Shown piece by piece: positions 56,999 to 58,718 of a stretch of 58,718 nt of DNA (positions are counted from its first letter, which is position 1; every line of letters begins with the position of its first letter). The DNA is from Bacillus sp. ISL-37 (GTDB taxonomy: Bacteria > Bacillota > Bacilli > Bacillales > Cytobacillaceae). Under the pieces are notes generated by a model. That model did not search any database, was not told the origin of the DNA, and saw nothing but the letters and a program-made list of their open reading frames with translations. The stretch covers positions 1-58,718 of the forward strand of contig NZ_JAGGQL010000021.1 of NCBI RefSeq assembly GCF_018613315.1, given 5' to 3'. A program made the position numbers and the translations under genes.

Positions 56999-58261
56999 TT
57001 ATGCTGAATTTCTTTCGTCTTTAAGGACTGTTCCGTCCTCTAGCACTAGCTTTGGCGGCATGTTGTTTTCGACTGTTTCCTTTGTGATGATACACTTTAC
57101 GATATCTTCACGGGATGGAAGGTCGAACATGACATCCAACATGATGCCTTCGATGATTGAACGAAGTCCGCGGGCACCTGTCTTGCGTTCAATTGCCTTT
57201 TTGGCAATTTCAACGAGTGCATCGTCTTCAAATTCAAGCTCGACATCATCTAGGTTTAGCATTTTTTGATACTGTTTTACAAGAGCGTTCTTTGGTTTTG
57301 TCAGGATTTCGACTAGCGCTTCTTCATCAAGCGGAGTCAGGCTGGCAATTACCGGAAGACGGCCGATGAATTCAGGAATTAATCCGAATTTAAGTAAATC
57401 TTCAGGTAGGACTTTTGACAACAATTCCTTCTTGTCTAAGTCTTCCTCTTTCTTTTCAGAGCCAAAGCCGATTACTTTCTGGCCGAGGCGACGCTTAATG
57501 ATTTGCTCGATCCCGTCGAATGCTCCGCCACAAATGAACAGGATATTCGTCGTATCGATCTGGATGAATTCTTGGTGCGGATGCTTTCGCCCACCTTGTG
57601 GCGGTACACTTGCAACTGTTCCTTCAAGAATTTTCAGTAGCGCCTGCTGCACACCTTCACCGGAAACATCTCTAGTAATAGAAGGGTTTTCGGATTTTCT
57701 AGCGATCTTATCGATTTCATCGATATAAATGATTCCTTTTTCAGCCTTTTCTACATCGTAATCAGCTGATTGGATCAATTTCAAAAGGATGTTTTCAACA
57801 TCTTCACCAACATAACCTGCTTCTGTCAGTGATGTTGCATCCGCGATTGCGAAAGGAACATTGAGAATACGGGCTAATGTTTGAGCAAGCAAAGTTTTAC
57901 CGCTTCCTGTAGGCCCGATCATCGCAATATTACTTTTTGATAGTTCAACATCATCAATCTTGCTGTTTGAGTTGATACGCTTATAGTGATTGTAAACGGC
58001 TACAGATAAGTTCTTCTTAGCCTGGTCCTGACCAATTACATACTCATTAAGAATATCGCGGATTTCCAGTGGTTTCGGAACATCCTTAAACTCAACTTCT
58101 TCTTCAGTGCCAAGTTCTTCTTCAACGATTTCTGTGCATAATTCAATACACTCGTCACAGATATAGACGCCTGGCCCTGCTACCAATTTGCGGACTTGAT
58201 CCTGCGTCTTGCCGCAGAAAGAACATTTAAGCTGTCCTTTTTCATCATTAAATTTGAACAA
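56999..58261 (-). CDS. clpX: ATP-dependent Clp protease ATP-binding subunit ClpX
   Basis: 420 residues from TTG 58261 ([17 protein letters not shown]) with AAGGGGTGAAGG upstream. The length equals that of B. subtilis ClpX, and the ATG at 58291 is upstream of that ribosome site. The zinc domain has C13, C16, C35 and C38. Walker A is [14 protein letters not shown], Walker [13 protein letters not shown], pore loop GYVGEDV, and the ClpP-binding IGF loop is VIGFGSEKK. It unfolds tagged substrates for ClpP. Confidence 0.97.
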   Translation of the reverse strand: MFKFNDEKGQLKCSFCGKTQDQVRKLVAGPGVYICDECIELCTEIVEEELGTEEEVEFKDVPKPLEIRDILNEYVIGQDQAKKNLSVAVYNHYKRINSNSKIDDVELSKSNIAMIGPTGSGKTLLAQTLARILNVPFAIADATSLTEAGYVGEDVENILLKLIQSADYDVEKAEKGIIYIDEIDKIARKSENPSITRDVSGEGVQQALLKILEGTVASVPPQGGRKHPHQEFIQIDTTNILFICGGAFDGIEQIIKRRLGQKVIGFGSEKKEEDLDKKELLSKVLPEDLLKFGLIPEFIGRLPVIASLTPLDEEALVEILTKPKNALVKQYQKMLNLDDVELEFEDDALVEIAKKAIERKTGARGLRSIIEGIMLDVMFDLPSREDIVKCIITKETVENNMPPKLVLEDGTVLKDERNSA

Positions 58262-58302
58262 TGCCTTCACCCCTTGAGAACTTCTAAACATATATAAAGC
58301 TG

Positions 58303-58440
58303 CGATTCATAAGCAAACGATAAGTTAAGTAACAGTTTTTTCTGCTGCTTTCGAGCAGGTATGTATTGCATTGTATCACATTTCGCCAGGGGACAGGAAA
58401 TGATAACCCTCGGCCATTTCAGTTTCGCGCTTATGAATCG
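58303..58440. repeat. 138-bp segment bounded by a perfect 12-bp inverted repeat upstream of clpX
   Basis: CGATTCATAAGC (58303-58314) and GCTTATGAATCG (58429-58440) are perfect inverted copies 114 bases apart. The interior holds a small CTGCT-ttcg-AGCAG hairpin. It lies in the untranslated or promoter region of clpX. No flanking direct repeat is evident. Confidence 0.6.
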
Positions 58441-58540
58441 AAAAAATATGTACTAATTCATCTTTTCCATAAATCAAGCCGTTAAATCGACTTATATGAA
58501 ATTGCTAAAAAAATTATGTATGTATATTGGTGTTAATTGT

Positions 58541-58579
58541 AGAAAACAAGGCACGATTTACTCGCGCCTTGTTTCTCTA
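58541..58579 (-). terminator. Terminator of the gene upstream of clpX (outside the window)
   Basis: AACAAGGCaCG pairs with CGcGCCTTGTT. On the minus strand it is followed by TTTTCTAC. By Bacillus gene order the terminated gene is probably tig (trigger factor), but it is not in the window. Confidence 0.75.
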
Positions 58580-58609
58580 TTATATATCTAAGTATAAAAT
58601 TCACTTCGA

Positions 58610-58718
58610 GAAATGTCTAGCTGCGGCTCCTAACTCCTCGAGACGCTTCGGTCCTGCCAATGAAGTCAAAGAACAACTTCACTGTCAGGCCCTCGGGGGC
58701 ACACGATGTGCTAGACCC
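58610..58718. repeat. Dispersed GC-rich repeat, partial copy at window end
   Basis: GTCTAGCTGCGGCTCCTAAC-TCCTCGAG, then CCAATGAAGTCAAAGAAC, ACTTCACTGTCAGGCCCTCG and GATGTGCTAGACCC follow the order found at 18930-19160, but without the central ~120-base insert. It continues beyond the window. Confidence 0.8.

Overview
The window is a contiguous piece of a Bacillaceae chromosome (endospore-forming, low-to-mid GC Firmicute). Two things support this: the presence of safA, spoVID, ysxE, spo0B, spoIVFA/FB, spoIIB and lonB, and a gene order that closely follows the Bacillus subtilis clpX-lonB-lonA-engB-hemAXCDBL-spoVID-ysxE-valS-folC-comC-spoIIB-maf-radC-mreBCD-minCD-spoIVFAB-rplU-prp-rpmA-spo0B-obg-pheB-pheA-nadR-nifS-nadBCA-safA block. 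The genus cannot be fixed from the sequence alone; a Mesobacillus/Cytobacillus-like Bacillus is my guess. Nearly all genes point left (minus strand). The window begins inside safA and ends in a dispersed repeat upstream of clpX.

Layout, left to right. 1-8.7 kb: safA (partial), NAD synthesis nadB-nadC-nadA, divergent nifS-nadR, then pheA and pheB. 9-15.4 kb: obg, spo0B, rpmA-prp-rplU (with an L21 leader), rng and spoIVFB/FA. 15.5-23 kb: cell-division and shape genes minD/minC and mreD/C/B, then radC, maf and spoIIB. 23.2-34.3 kb: a complete type IV pilus gene set (pilO, N, M, prepilin peptidase, pilin, pilC, pilT, pilB, a VanW-like protein, and three divergent minor-pilin-like genes) at the place where B. 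subtilis has only comC. It is followed by a membrane GAF-GGDEF diguanylate cyclase. 36-43.2 kb: folC, valS with a T-box, a small membrane protein, ysxE and spoVID. 44.2-50.4 kb: the haem operon hemA-X-C-D-B-L. 50.7-58.3 kb: ysxD-like gene, engB, lonA, lonB and clpX.

Functional links. SpoVID and SafA are partners in spore coat assembly, and YsxE belongs to a coat-protein family. SpoIVFA regulates the SpoIVFB protease. Prp cleaves the N-terminal extension carried by the L27 encoded next to it. NadR is the expected repressor of nadBCA and of nifS-nadR. PilB carries the two-motif N-terminal domain that binds c-di-GMP in MshE-type ATPases, and a diguanylate cyclase gene ends next to the pilus genes, which suggests c-di-GMP control of the pilus.

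Beyond ordinary genes, the window holds several repeat systems. (i) Three intergenic tandem arrays of different sequence all have an exact 52-bp period, and each unit contains a dyad (nifS leader, 3 units; spoVID-hemL gap, 12 units; lonB-clpX gap, 7 units). (ii) Two copies of a ~182-bp MITE-like element are flanked by their own 9-10 bp direct repeats and both sit beside transcription terminators. (iii) A GC-rich modular dispersed repeat occurs between mreB and mreC, between mreD and minC, and at the window end. (iv) In-frame repeats occur inside nadB and safA.
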